From JAUNST01 sp964452285 (GTDB taxonomy: Bacteria > Patescibacteriota > Microgenomatia > UBA1400 > PJMF01): 49,194 bases of DNA. A model generated the notes under the pieces. The model had not been told where the DNA came from. It ran no database searches and saw nothing but the letters and a program-made list of their open reading frames with translations. Position 1 is the first letter of the stretch, and each line of letters opens with the position of its first letter. Positions 24,283 through 31,782 of the stretch are shown here, piece by piece. The stretch lies in contig CAYVKW010000003.1 in NCBI GenBank assembly GCA_964452285.1, positions 1 to 49,194 on the forward strand, in the 5' to 3' direction. A program made the position numbers and the translations under genes.

Positions 24283-26127
24283 ATGTTTGCTCAAATCAGA
24301 AAGCCCTCATTCTCGGTTTCTCTCCGCCAGCTTCCTCTTATCACCTTAATTATTGGTCTCTTGACACTCTTTCTTTCCCCTTCGTTTTTTCATCAAACCT
24401 CAGCCAACTTGGCTTTCCTCATCTCTTTTTTTATCGGCATTCTTATTTGCTTGTATTTTTTATATTTCGCTTTCAAAAGCCAGTCTATCCCTTTTACTTC
24501 TTCCAAGCTTTTTTGGCCTCTCATTTTACTAGGAGCCAGTTTCTTTTTTGTTTCCTTGACCAAAACTTCTTCTCCTTCATTATTTTTACTCAATCTCGGC
24601 GGTCTTTTTATCAATTTTGCTCTTTTAAGTTTGCTCTCAGCCACTTTAGTCAAAAATCACAATGGGCTTTTCATTGTTAAACTTGCCCTCATTCTTGCTA
24701 GCTTATCTTCTCTTATTATGATTAGCTATGCTTTTTCTCTTTATTATAATTTTTCTTCTGCCTTCAGCCAATTTATCAATGTTGATCCTCTTTTACATTT
24801 CAGTTTTATTACCCTCGGTTTTGTCAGCCTCTTTTCTCTTTTTTTTAAAAAAGGCCGTTTCCAGCCAAAAAGATACTCTCTTTTGCCTTTGTTTGTTCTT
24901 GGTATCACTGCTATTACTTTCATTAGTGCCTCACCTAATTATTCCAGTTCCGTTATTTCTTTCTCATCTACTCTTGACGCTCTCTACCAAAGTCTATTCC
25001 AAAATCAGCATTTTCACCTTCAATCATTTCTTACTGGTCAACCGCATCTTTCTTTCGCCGACTTTTATTACAATTTTTCTTCCCATGCTTTAAATTCTTG
25101 GTCTGATCAATCTCTTTCCGCTTTCAATACTCCCTTAGCCATTTTCTCTCTCTTTGGTATTTTTCCTCTTCTTGCTTGGCTCGGCCTTTTTATCAGCACT
25201 TTCATCTGCACTTTTTCTCAACGTACCAAGGAGAATAATTATCTTTTTCTTATTCTTTTGGTTAGCTTTATTATTCAATGCTTTACTCCTCCTTATCCCA
25301 GCATTCTGTTTTTTCAGGCACTAATTATTGCTTTTGCCGTCAATAAAAAAGTCAGCCATCATTGCTCTTTCTCTTTTATTAAAAATTCATTTTCTCGACG
25401 ACTTTTCTTTAGTGCCTTTCTCTTTTTTTTAAGCTTACCTTTAATTTGGTGGAGTTGGCGCTACCTCAGTACTTCCATTAGTTATTTTACCCTAGAAAAA
25501 ACTCTTGCTCAGTCAAATTTAGATTTAGATCGCTTTTATTCCCAATCTTTACGTGCCCAAAAGCTCGCTCCCTTTAATGACGAATTTAATCGTTTCGCCG
25601 CTATCGCCAGCCTTGAAAAAATGGTGTCTCAAATCAATGATTACTCTCAAAATTCAGATTTATCTCAAGCTCGAATTCTTGCACAGCAAAGTCTTTCTTT
25701 TATTGATCAGGCTGTTTCTCTTAATCCCTATCGCGCCGTCAATTATAGTACTCAAGGCGACATTTACTCTGAATTAGTCCAGTACAACGCCGACAGCACT
25801 GTTCTTAACGATCGTGCTCTTGCTGCATACACTGCTGCCATTTTTTACCAACCCTACAATCCAAATTTATACCTTCAATTGGCTTCTTTTTATCAGTCCA
25901 ATCAACAAATTGACCTTGCCCTCAGCCTTACTCAACAAGCCCTTAAACTAGCATCAAATTATTTACCAACTTTATATCAATTGGCGCAAATTTATCAATC
26001 TAATGATCAAAAAGATTTTGCCATCGCTACTTATCAGCAGATTCTTCCTCTTCTAGACAGAAATAGTCCAAATTATCAAAATAATCTTACTCTTATTAAC
26101 TATCAACTCCAACAGCTAGACAATTAG
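24283..26127 (+). CDS. Polytopic membrane protein with C-terminal TPR repeats
   Basis: This is 614 aa. About ten hydrophobic segments span residues 15-385. A soluble C-terminus (about 410-612) follows, with TPR-like helices: NPYRAVNYSTQGDIYSELVQ, DRALAAYTAAIFYQPYNPNL, YLQLASFYQSNQQIDLALS and LYQLAQIYQSNDQKDFAIA. The plan resembles the O-antigen-ligase/Wzy-type plus TPR proteins common in CPR genomes. A catalytic loop cannot be identified with confidence. A role in surface polysaccharide or glycoprotein assembly is inferred. The gene is very Phe/Ser/Leu-rich, in step with the plus-strand skew, and is convergent with obg (14-nt gap). Confidence 0.7.
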   Translation: MFAQIRKPSFSVSLRQLPLITLIIGLLTLFLSPSFFHQTSANLAFLISFFIGILICLYFLYFAFKSQSIPFTSSKLFWPLILLGASFFFVSLTKTSSPSLFLLNLGGLFINFALLSLLSATLVKNHNGLFIVKLALILASLSSLIMISYAFSLYYNFSSAFSQFINVDPLLHFSFITLGFVSLFSLFFKKGRFQPKRYSLLPLFVLGITAITFISASPNYSSSVISFSSTLDALYQSLFQNQHFHLQSFLTGQPHLSFADFYYNFSSHALNSWSDQSLSAFNTPLAIFSLFGIFPLLAWLGLFISTFICTFSQRTKENNYLFLILLVSFIIQCFTPPYPSILFFQALIIAFAVNKKVSHHCSFSFIKNSFSRRLFFSAFLFFLSLPLIWWSWRYLSTSISYFTLEKTLAQSNLDLDRFYSQSLRAQKLAPFNDEFNRFAAIASLEKMVSQINDYSQNSDLSQARILAQQSLSFIDQAVSLNPYRAVNYSTQGDIYSELVQYNADSTVLNDRALAAYTAAIFYQPYNPNLYLQLASFYQSNQQIDLALSLTQQALKLASNYLPTLYQLAQIYQSNDQKDFAIATYQQILPLLDRNSPNYQNNLTLINYQLQQLDN

Positions 26128-26141
26128 CAGGCTAACCTTTT

Positions 26142-27386
26142 TTATTCTTTCAATAAAGACCACATCTGCTCCTGTAATGTCTCCAAGTTCTCTCCTGTCA
26201 CTGTACTAGTAAACAACATTTTCTCTCCTTCTTGAGTAAATTTATTCTCTATTGCTGCTCGCAGAACTTCTTCATACAAGTCTGCTTTATTTACCACTAT
26301 CAAAGCTTTCTTGTTTTTCAATTTTTCTTTATAATTTGACAATTCTTGCTTTACCTTTATGTATTGCTGCCACAATCGCTCTGCTTTTGTCATTTCACTC
26401 ACTTCGTTAGTAAAAATCTCTTCTTCAGATAAACTTAAAACAAACACTAAAACCGCTGAATTTTGGACGTGACGCAGAAACTGAAAACCTAAACCCTTAT
26501 TTTCACTAGCTCCTTCCACTAATCCAGGAATATCAGCAATTACCAAACTTCTGTCTGGACTTAACTTCATCACTCCCAAATTTGGCTCCAAAGTTGTAAA
26601 AGGGTAATTTGCTATTTTCGGTTGAGCTTTTGTTAATCTGGACAAAAGCGAACTTTTCCCTTTATTTGGTTCGCCCACTAAGCCCACATTTGCCAACAAT
26701 CGTAATTCAAAAAAAATCATTTTTTGCTCACCAAATGATCCTCTCTCTGCTTCCATTGGCGTCGTATTCGCCGGTCCCTTAAAAGCCGTATTTCCTCGAC
26801 CACCAAAACCTCCCTGCGCTAACAACACTTCCTCTCCATCGTCTTTTAATTCTGTCAACTTGAGCAAATGTCCTGTTTCTAGAGGCAAATATTCTCCATC
26901 TGGCATTTCTACTTGTTTTTGCAAATAATCCATGAAATTAGGTCTCCAAGTTGAGTCAATTTCGTCTGGATCAATTTCTATTGGGGCTTGAGTCTCTCTT
27001 TCCACATAATATTTTTGCAATTCCGCTTCTTCTCTTGTTAGAGCTCGCTCCAAACCGTGCCTTTCTCTGCGCCGCGCCGACACTTCATTCTCGCTCGCCA
27101 GCCACACTGCCGTTCCCAGCGGCACTTTTAAGACAATATTTTCGCCCTTTTTCCCCTCTTTATTATTTTTCCCTCCCAACTCTCCCTCTTCTGCTATAAA
27201 TTTTTTTACTCCAGAGTAATTTTGCAAAGTATTTAAACCAGCATCCGCTTTTACTACAATGCTGCCACCATCTCCACCTTTTCCCCCAAAAGGACCACCC
27301 TTTAAAACATGTTTATTACGGAAAAAAGCTACCCTGCCATTTCCACCGTCTCCAGCTTTTAAATATAATCTTACCAAATCTAACAT
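26142..27386 (-). CDS. obg: Obg family GTPase with an enlarged Obg domain
   Basis: This is 414 aa. The glycine-rich N-terminal Obg fold (KAGDGGNGRVAFFRNK, GGPFGGKGGDGGSI) is followed by the G domain: G1 GEPNKGKSS (238-246), PFTTLEPNLGV, DIPGLVEGA and NKAD. The usual TGS-type tail is absent. An insertion of about 70 residues (roughly 98-168: ARRRERHGLERALTREEAE and on) sits between GTAVW and LTELKDDGEEVLLAQGGFGG, within the Obg domain. G1 has Lys where Val is usual (GxPNVGKS). The protein acts in 50S subunit assembly and stringent control. It is followed upstream by the M23 gene with a 14-nt gap. Confidence 0.95.
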   Translation of the reverse strand: MLDLVRLYLKAGDGGNGRVAFFRNKHVLKGGPFGGKGGDGGSIVVKADAGLNTLQNYSGVKKFIAEEGELGGKNNKEGKKGENIVLKVPLGTAVWLASENEVSARRRERHGLERALTREEAELQKYYVERETQAPIEIDPDEIDSTWRPNFMDYLQKQVEMPDGEYLPLETGHLLKLTELKDDGEEVLLAQGGFGGRGNTAFKGPANTTPMEAERGSFGEQKMIFFELRLLANVGLVGEPNKGKSSLLSRLTKAQPKIANYPFTTLEPNLGVMKLSPDRSLVIADIPGLVEGASENKGLGFQFLRHVQNSAVLVFVLSLSEEEIFTNEVSEMTKAERLWQQYIKVKQELSNYKEKLKNKKALIVVNKADLYEEVLRAAIENKFTQEGEKMLFTSTVTGENLETLQEQMWSLLKE

Positions 27387-27400
27387 AATTTTCCTTATCT

Positions 27401-28516
27401 TTATTTCAAATAATCAAAAGGATTAAGTAACACGCTGTCTTGACGAATCTCAAAGTGTAAATGTCTGCCTGTTGACCGTCCCGTGCTCCCCATTATCCCT
27501 AAAACATCTCCTTTATTTACCGTTTGACCAGCCACTACTTGCAACACTTCCATGTGTGCATATAGAGTCTTTGTTCCATTGCCGTGGTCCAACATTACCC
27601 TATTTCCGTAGCCAGAATTATCCCAGCCAGAAGCAATTACTGTACCACTATCTGCTGCCAAAATCGCTCCACTTCCAGCAATGTCGATTGCTTTATGATA
27701 AAAACTATAGCCTTGAGAAATTACACCTGAAGCTGGCCAGACAAAACCGCCTGTTGCGCTCACTGTTCCAGCGTTCGGCGTTAATTTGGACGCATAAGTT
27801 GCCGTTGGCGCCGCTTGCTTTTTCACTCCTCCAGGAATCATTAGGTATTGTCCCACTGCCAATTCAAAAGTTTCATTGTTCACAAAATCATTAAACGGAA
27901 AATCGACAATTGCCTGCACTTGAGCATCTTTCAAGCCATATTTACTACCAATGCTCGTTACTGTTTCTCCCTTAGCTACCTTATGACGAATTCCATCTAT
28001 CGGCAAAATTCTCAATTCTTGCCCCTCTTTTAATGTTGCTTTTGCCGTCAAGTTGTTTTCCCACATGATTGTTTCTTTTTGCAAACCATATTGCTCCGCC
28101 ACGCTTTCCAATGTTTCTCCTTCTTTTACAATATGAATGGTTACTTCTCCTCCACGCAATTGCCGCACTTCTTCTGCCTGCATAGTATAAAAGCTCACCT
28201 CTTCAGCACTTGCTACTCCTAAAACGTTTTTATTAGCGCCTCCGCTCTCATTTTGAGTTTGATTAAAGATCGTCGGCGCCACCGTCACCACCACAAAAAT
28301 CATTCCCACTGTTCCTAAATGCAAAATCGGTTTAGAATACTTGCCTCTCTGTCTATATAGACCGTTTACAATCACGTTTTTGCCTTTTTCAAAATAAGAA
28401 AAAGGCGCATAAATTCTATTTTTCAAGTAACGATACCAAAAATTAACATAACCATCAAAATCAACCAGTAATTCTGGCTTTTCCCACTTTTTCTTTCTTT
28501 TCCATTTATTTTGCAT
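27401..28516 (-). CDS. LysM + M23 peptidoglycan endopeptidase, membrane-anchored
   Basis: I start at ATG 28516 (371 aa); a GTG directly before it (28519) is also possible. A basic cytoplasmic tail and one helix (about 66-86) lead to two LysM modules: HIVKEGETLESVAEQYGL and HKVAKGETVTSIGSKYGL. The C-terminal M23 domain follows with the zinc motif HKAIDI (HxxxD), the YGNRVMLDHGNG strand, YAHM and HLHFEI (HxH). The protein cleaves peptide cross-links in the wall. With murL-murD and VanW it adds to the wall-handling set in the window. A TGT-extended TATAAT lies 9 nt before the ATG, giving a near-leaderless transcript. Confidence 0.95.
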   Translation of the reverse strand: MQNKWKRKKKWEKPELLVDFDGYVNFWYRYLKNRIYAPFSYFEKGKNVIVNGLYRQRGKYSKPILHLGTVGMIFVVVTVAPTIFNQTQNESGGANKNVLGVASAEEVSFYTMQAEEVRQLRGGEVTIHIVKEGETLESVAEQYGLQKETIMWENNLTAKATLKEGQELRILPIDGIRHKVAKGETVTSIGSKYGLKDAQVQAIVDFPFNDFVNNETFELAVGQYLMIPGGVKKQAAPTATYASKLTPNAGTVSATGGFVWPASGVISQGYSFYHKAIDIAGSGAILAADSGTVIASGWDNSGYGNRVMLDHGNGTKTLYAHMEVLQVVAGQTVNKGDVLGIMGSTGRSTGRHLHFEIRQDSVLLNPFDYLK

Positions 28517-28525
28517 CACTTTTTT

Positions 28526-28534
28526 ATTATAACA
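28526..28534 (-). promoter_or_regulatory. Extended -10 box of the M23 gene
   Basis: TGT-TATAAT (minus strand) is followed by 9 nt and the ATG at 28516. The start point would fall on the GTG-ATG pair. Confidence 0.65.
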
Positions 28535-28551
28535 GTAAAATCAATTTTTAT

Positions 28552-30120
28552 TTATTTCCGCAAACATTGCAAGAATTCTTTATTATTTTTTGTTCTTTTC
28601 ATTTGCTCAATTAAAGTAGTTGTTCTCTCATCTTTATCAAAAGTATCCAACATTCTTTGTAAGGTCAGCACTGCTTGATAAGTCACCGGATCAATCAATA
28701 AATCATCCCTTCTCGTTCCAGACTTTTGCACTTCAATCGCCGGATAGATTCTTCTCTCCGCCAATCTTCTGTCCAAATGAATTTCTTGATTGCCAGTACC
28801 TTTAAATTCTTCATAAACCAAATCGTCCATTCTCGAACCAGTATCTACTAGAGCTGTCCCAATAATCGTCAGCGATCCTCCAATTTCAAAATTGCGTGCC
28901 GCCCCAAAAAATCTTTTTGGCGGGAATAAAGCCGCTGGATCAAATCCTCCAGACAAAGTTCTCCCAGAAGTTGGAATAGATAAATTGTAGGCTCGAGCCA
29001 ATCTTGTAATTGAGTCCAGCAAAATTACCACATCTGCTCCTCCTTCCACCAAACGCTTTGCCCTTTCCAAGGCCAATTCTGCCACCTTACATTGTACATC
29101 CGCCGCTTCATCAAAATTACTTGCTGCCACCTCTCCCTTACCTTGAGTAATTTTTTCCACATGACGCCGCATATCAGTCACTTCTTCTGGTCTTTCACCA
29201 ATTAAAACAGCCATTAAATGAATATCTGGATAATTTGCCGCTACTCCAGTGCTGATTTCCTTAAGAAATGTCGTCTTCCCAGCTTTTGGCGGCGACACAA
29301 TCAAACTTCTTTGCCCTCTCCCTATCGGAGCAATTAAGTCCACAATTCTTGTCGACAATGGTTCTTTACCCGTTTCCAATTTGATTTGCTCATCAGGATA
29401 TACTGGAGTTAAACTCTTAAATTTTATTCTTTCTTGAGTCATAAATTCCGTCGCCTCCACCCCGTTCACCTTCTCAATAGTCGCCAAAGCCCAATATCTA
29501 TCGCTCTCTTTTCCTTCCCGCGCCACACCCTCAATGATATCTCCTTCACGCAATTTATACTTTCGAATCAAATTTGCAGGCACAAATACATCGTTTTCGT
29601 CTTCTGCATAATGAATTCTTGCAATTCCCATATTTTCTCGCAAAAGCTCCAAAATTCCTCTCATCGGTCGTGTCTTTTTTTCTATAAGAGGTTTACTGTG
29701 CTCAAAATTTCTCTGTATTATCGACGGTCGATTAAACCTAGATATCGGTGCATTTACTACTCCACGAGTAATTTTTGTCACCACTGGCGGTGCAGAAATT
29801 TGACTTTGCACTAATTGAGGCGCGACTTTAGGTTCAGTCCTTGCTTTTAACTTATCTATTAGAGAATCATCTGGACGAGTCGTCTCTTTTGCTTGTTGAC
29901 CTTCTATGTCTTTCTCGCTCAGTTTCGTTTTTTCCGACACTTCAACAGGTTTTATTTCTATCTGGATATCGCTTTTATCAGTTTCTTTCTCTTTTAGAAT
30001 CTCAAGCTGAGTCACCGATTTAGGCTTTGGTTCATCAATCGCCTTTTCCTTTTCTGTGCTCTGCAGTATTTCTTCTTTTTGTACTTCTTCCACTTTTTCT
30101 TCCTGAACTTGATCAGTCAT
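28552..30120 (-). CDS. rho: Transcription termination factor Rho
   Basis: This is 522 aa. About 145 N-terminal residues are acidic and low-complexity (EEKVEEVQKEEIL and on) in place of a typical Rho_N helical domain. The cold-shock RNA-binding domain follows (about 154-210: GILELLRENMGIARIHYAED, DVFVPANLIRKYKLREGD), then the RecA-type ATPase with P-loop SPPKAGKTT (276-284), VLIGERPEEVTDM, VVILLDSITRLARAYN, and R-loop residues. It is an ATP-driven RNA translocase that terminates transcription. AAGGGA lies 6 nt before the ATG. A promoter at 30256-30283 gives an unusually long leader (about 130 nt) that begins with a hairpin. Confidence 0.98.
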   Translation of the reverse strand: MTDQVQEEKVEEVQKEEILQSTEKEKAIDEPKPKSVTQLEILKEKETDKSDIQIEIKPVEVSEKTKLSEKDIEGQQAKETTRPDDSLIDKLKARTEPKVAPQLVQSQISAPPVVTKITRGVVNAPISRFNRPSIIQRNFEHSKPLIEKKTRPMRGILELLRENMGIARIHYAEDENDVFVPANLIRKYKLREGDIIEGVAREGKESDRYWALATIEKVNGVEATEFMTQERIKFKSLTPVYPDEQIKLETGKEPLSTRIVDLIAPIGRGQRSLIVSPPKAGKTTFLKEISTGVAANYPDIHLMAVLIGERPEEVTDMRRHVEKITQGKGEVAASNFDEAADVQCKVAELALERAKRLVEGGADVVILLDSITRLARAYNLSIPTSGRTLSGGFDPAALFPPKRFFGAARNFEIGGSLTIIGTALVDTGSRMDDLVYEEFKGTGNQEIHLDRRLAERRIYPAIEVQKSGTRRDDLLIDPVTYQAVLTLQRMLDTFDKDERTTTLIEQMKRTKNNKEFLQCLRK

Positions 30121-30229
30121 AATTCATCCCTTCTTCAAATTAATCATCAATTTTTACAATTTTTGGCAAAATACTTTTTTAATACCAACTATCTACTTAC
30201 TTAAATTACATCAACTTTCGGAAATAAAC

Positions 30230-30246
30230 TTGGTCAACCAGACCAA
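30230..30246 (-). promoter_or_regulatory. 5'-end hairpin of the rho leader
   Basis: TTGGTC and GACCAA form a perfect 6-bp stem with a 5-nt loop. It starts a few nucleotides from the predicted start point (about 30249). It may protect the RNA end or take part in autoregulation of rho. Confidence 0.55.
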
Positions 30247-30255
30247 TAATAACCT

Positions 30256-30283
30256 ATTATAGCAATTTTGATCAAAATGTCAA
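30256..30283 (-). promoter_or_regulatory. Promoter of rho
   Basis: On the minus strand there is a -35 TTGACA (30283-30278), a 16-nt spacer, and a TGC-extended TATAAT (30261-30256). It is close to consensus. Confidence 0.85.
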
Positions 30284-30307
30284 TACAGACCCATATTAAT
30301 TTTAGAC

Positions 30308-31099
30308 TTATTCTTCTACCAAATCAGCATAAACAAATAATCTCAGCTCGCTATCCCACCAAAAAACACAAGTGTACAAAACCAAATCAGCAGAATTATC
30401 TTGTATTCTTGTATTTTTACTTATAGCTTTTACTTTGTAAGTCCATTGTTTTTGGTTGTCAGTCACAGTAATTATATCTCCTATTTGCACTTCATCCAAT
30501 TTTTGAAAAGACTGTTCTTTTTGCTTTATCGAGGTCCACATATTATAGTGATGTCCTGCAATAATTGCCATTTTTTCTGGATTACCATATTCAGAAAAGC
30601 CTGGATAAACATAAACTCCTTTTTCGAGCAATTTATCTACCTCCTTTGTTTCTTCAATATTGGTATTCGTTAATATTTCTGTCTTAATTCCCACTGACTT
30701 AATTTCTAACCACTGTCCTGCCGGGAAATTTAAGTCATACTTTGGCTTCACTTCCATCGTTGATTCTATATTAATTCTCTCTGGCAATTGTTTTAATATT
30801 ATTTGCTCCATTTGCTCATTAGTTAGCTCTTGAGTTAATTCTTCTGCTTTAATAAATTGATTCTCTATCTGCGGAAACACTTTCATTATTCCCTCTGGTA
30901 AAAAGTAAAAAGCCAAAACTAAAACCGCCAACACAATACTACTATTCAAGCTTGTTCTCAGTAATTTTTCTTTCCACGATTTTTTAATCACTATCTCATC
31001 ATAATCAAACAAAGCAGCATTAAAAAACCGACTTCGCACCTTTACGAAGCTCTCACTTAATACCTGATTAGTAACTATTTTTTTCCAATTTTCTTCCAT
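30308..31099 (-). CDS. Sortase family transpeptidase
   Basis: I start at ATG 31099 (MEENWKKIVT, 263 aa). The frame runs upstream to a TTG at 31144, but that TTG is part of the -35 box. A cytoplasmic tail of about 50 residues and one helix (about 53-70) lead to the sortase fold. The catalytic His is in IIAGHHYN (183/184), Cys in LVLYTCVFW (Cys244), and Arg in ELRLFVYADL (Arg253). Such enzymes cut a C-terminal sorting motif and join proteins to the wall or to each other. No substrate C-terminus is visible; the truncated adhesin at 1-3853 is a candidate. The long N-terminal tail is unusual. Confidence 0.9.
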   Translation of the reverse strand: MEENWKKIVTNQVLSESFVKVRSRFFNAALFDYDEIVIKKSWKEKLLRTSLNSSIVLAVLVLAFYFLPEGIMKVFPQIENQFIKAEELTQELTNEQMEQIILKQLPERINIESTMEVKPKYDLNFPAGQWLEIKSVGIKTEILTNTNIEETKEVDKLLEKGVYVYPGFSEYGNPEKMAIIAGHHYNMWTSIKQKEQSFQKLDEVQIGDIITVTDNQKQWTYKVKAISKNTRIQDNSADLVLYTCVFWWDSELRLFVYADLVEE

Positions 31100-31115
31100 C
31101 ACACTTTTTATTTTT

Positions 31116-31144
31116 ATTCTAGCACTCGCAATCAAGAAAGTCAA
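31116..31144 (-). promoter_or_regulatory. Promoter of the sortase gene (decides the start codon)
   Basis: There is a -35 TTGACT (31144-31139), a 17-nt spacer, and a TGC-extended TAGAAT (31121-31116). The predicted start near 31109 leaves a leader of about 10 nt before ATG 31099 and excludes the upstream TTG. Confidence 0.8.
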
Positions 31145-31251
31145 TTAATTATAGGCCTTAGGCAATTTATTTTTAGTTCCATTTTTGGTTTTGCTTTTCA
31201 AATTTGGTAAAAGTGAGTCTTTTAAGAGCGATTTGTGCCATTAAGCGAGGG

Positions 31252-31385
31252 TTTACAAATCAAAAAAAAGATTTATGATATGGACATCGTTGAACGTAGT
31301 TCCAATTTTTTGCTTGAACTCGCTCTCGAATAAGAAAAAGCATTATTATACGTGGTCTGTCCAGCGATAATAATGCTTTTTTCAT
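31252..31385 (+). ncRNA. Candidate small RNA with intrinsic terminator
   Basis: A promoter-like TTTACA (31252-31257), 16 nt, TATGAT (31274-31279) is followed about 100 nt later by a 15-bp perfect hairpin: AAAAAGCATTATTAT at 31335-31349 with its complement at 31367-31381, ending in T. No reading frame of note lies between. The 17-nt loop (31350-31366) contains a further short TGG/CCA pairing. This arrangement is what an independent small RNA gene would look like. The family is unrecognised. Confidence 0.45.
31335..31382 (+). terminator. 15-bp hairpin terminator in the gap before the fibre gene
   Basis: The perfect 15-bp stem has an A run before and a T run after it, so it can terminate in both directions. 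The nearest annotated genes point away from it on both sides, so its natural client is not one of them. Confidence 0.7.
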
Positions 31386-31740
31386 CAATTCCTTCAGAAT
31401 TATTTTAAATCAGTCGCCTTTATGGCGCTGTTTCTTTTGTTTCTGTTACACATTTTTCATATTTTCCTTTTTCGTTTTTTGTTAATCTCTTATTTTCAAC
31501 AACTTTTATTAGTTTTACACTTTCTGTTTTTCCCGCTTTATTTTTTCACTTTTCCAATTCATTAGTCAAGCGAAAGTGTTTAAAAGATTGTTATAGGATT
31601 GCCAATATTTATACTCGTATTAGTTATAGGACAAATTATTTTTAATTCAAACTTATAAGCGATACCTAGGCGTTTTTTTTCTTCTCTGCTCAATTTTAAA
31701 TAAAAATTGATTTATCCATATTAACTTTTTTATTTTTCTC
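31386..31740. other. T-rich gap before the fibre gene
   Basis: No gene is visible. It holds a second hairpin CAG-CGCC/GGCG-CTG (about 31411-31430) followed by T-rich sequence, and a 9-bp direct repeat GTTATAGGA (31590-31598 and 31623-31631) that could be an operator for the downstream promoter. Confidence 0.5.
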
Positions 31741-31770
31741 TTGACATTCATCATTTATTTATAGTAAAAT
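31741..31770 (+). promoter_or_regulatory. Promoter of the fibre-ATPase operon
   Basis: There is a consensus TTGACA (31741-31746), an 18-nt spacer, and TAAAAT (31765-31770). The ATG lies 12 nt after the -10 box, giving a leader of about 5 nt. Confidence 0.8.
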
Positions 31771-31782
31771 GACTATAAATTT

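Noticed and set aside
31100..31144. Upstream extension of the sortase to a TTG
   Set aside because: The TTG is part of the -35 hexamer TTGACT, so it lies before the transcription start.
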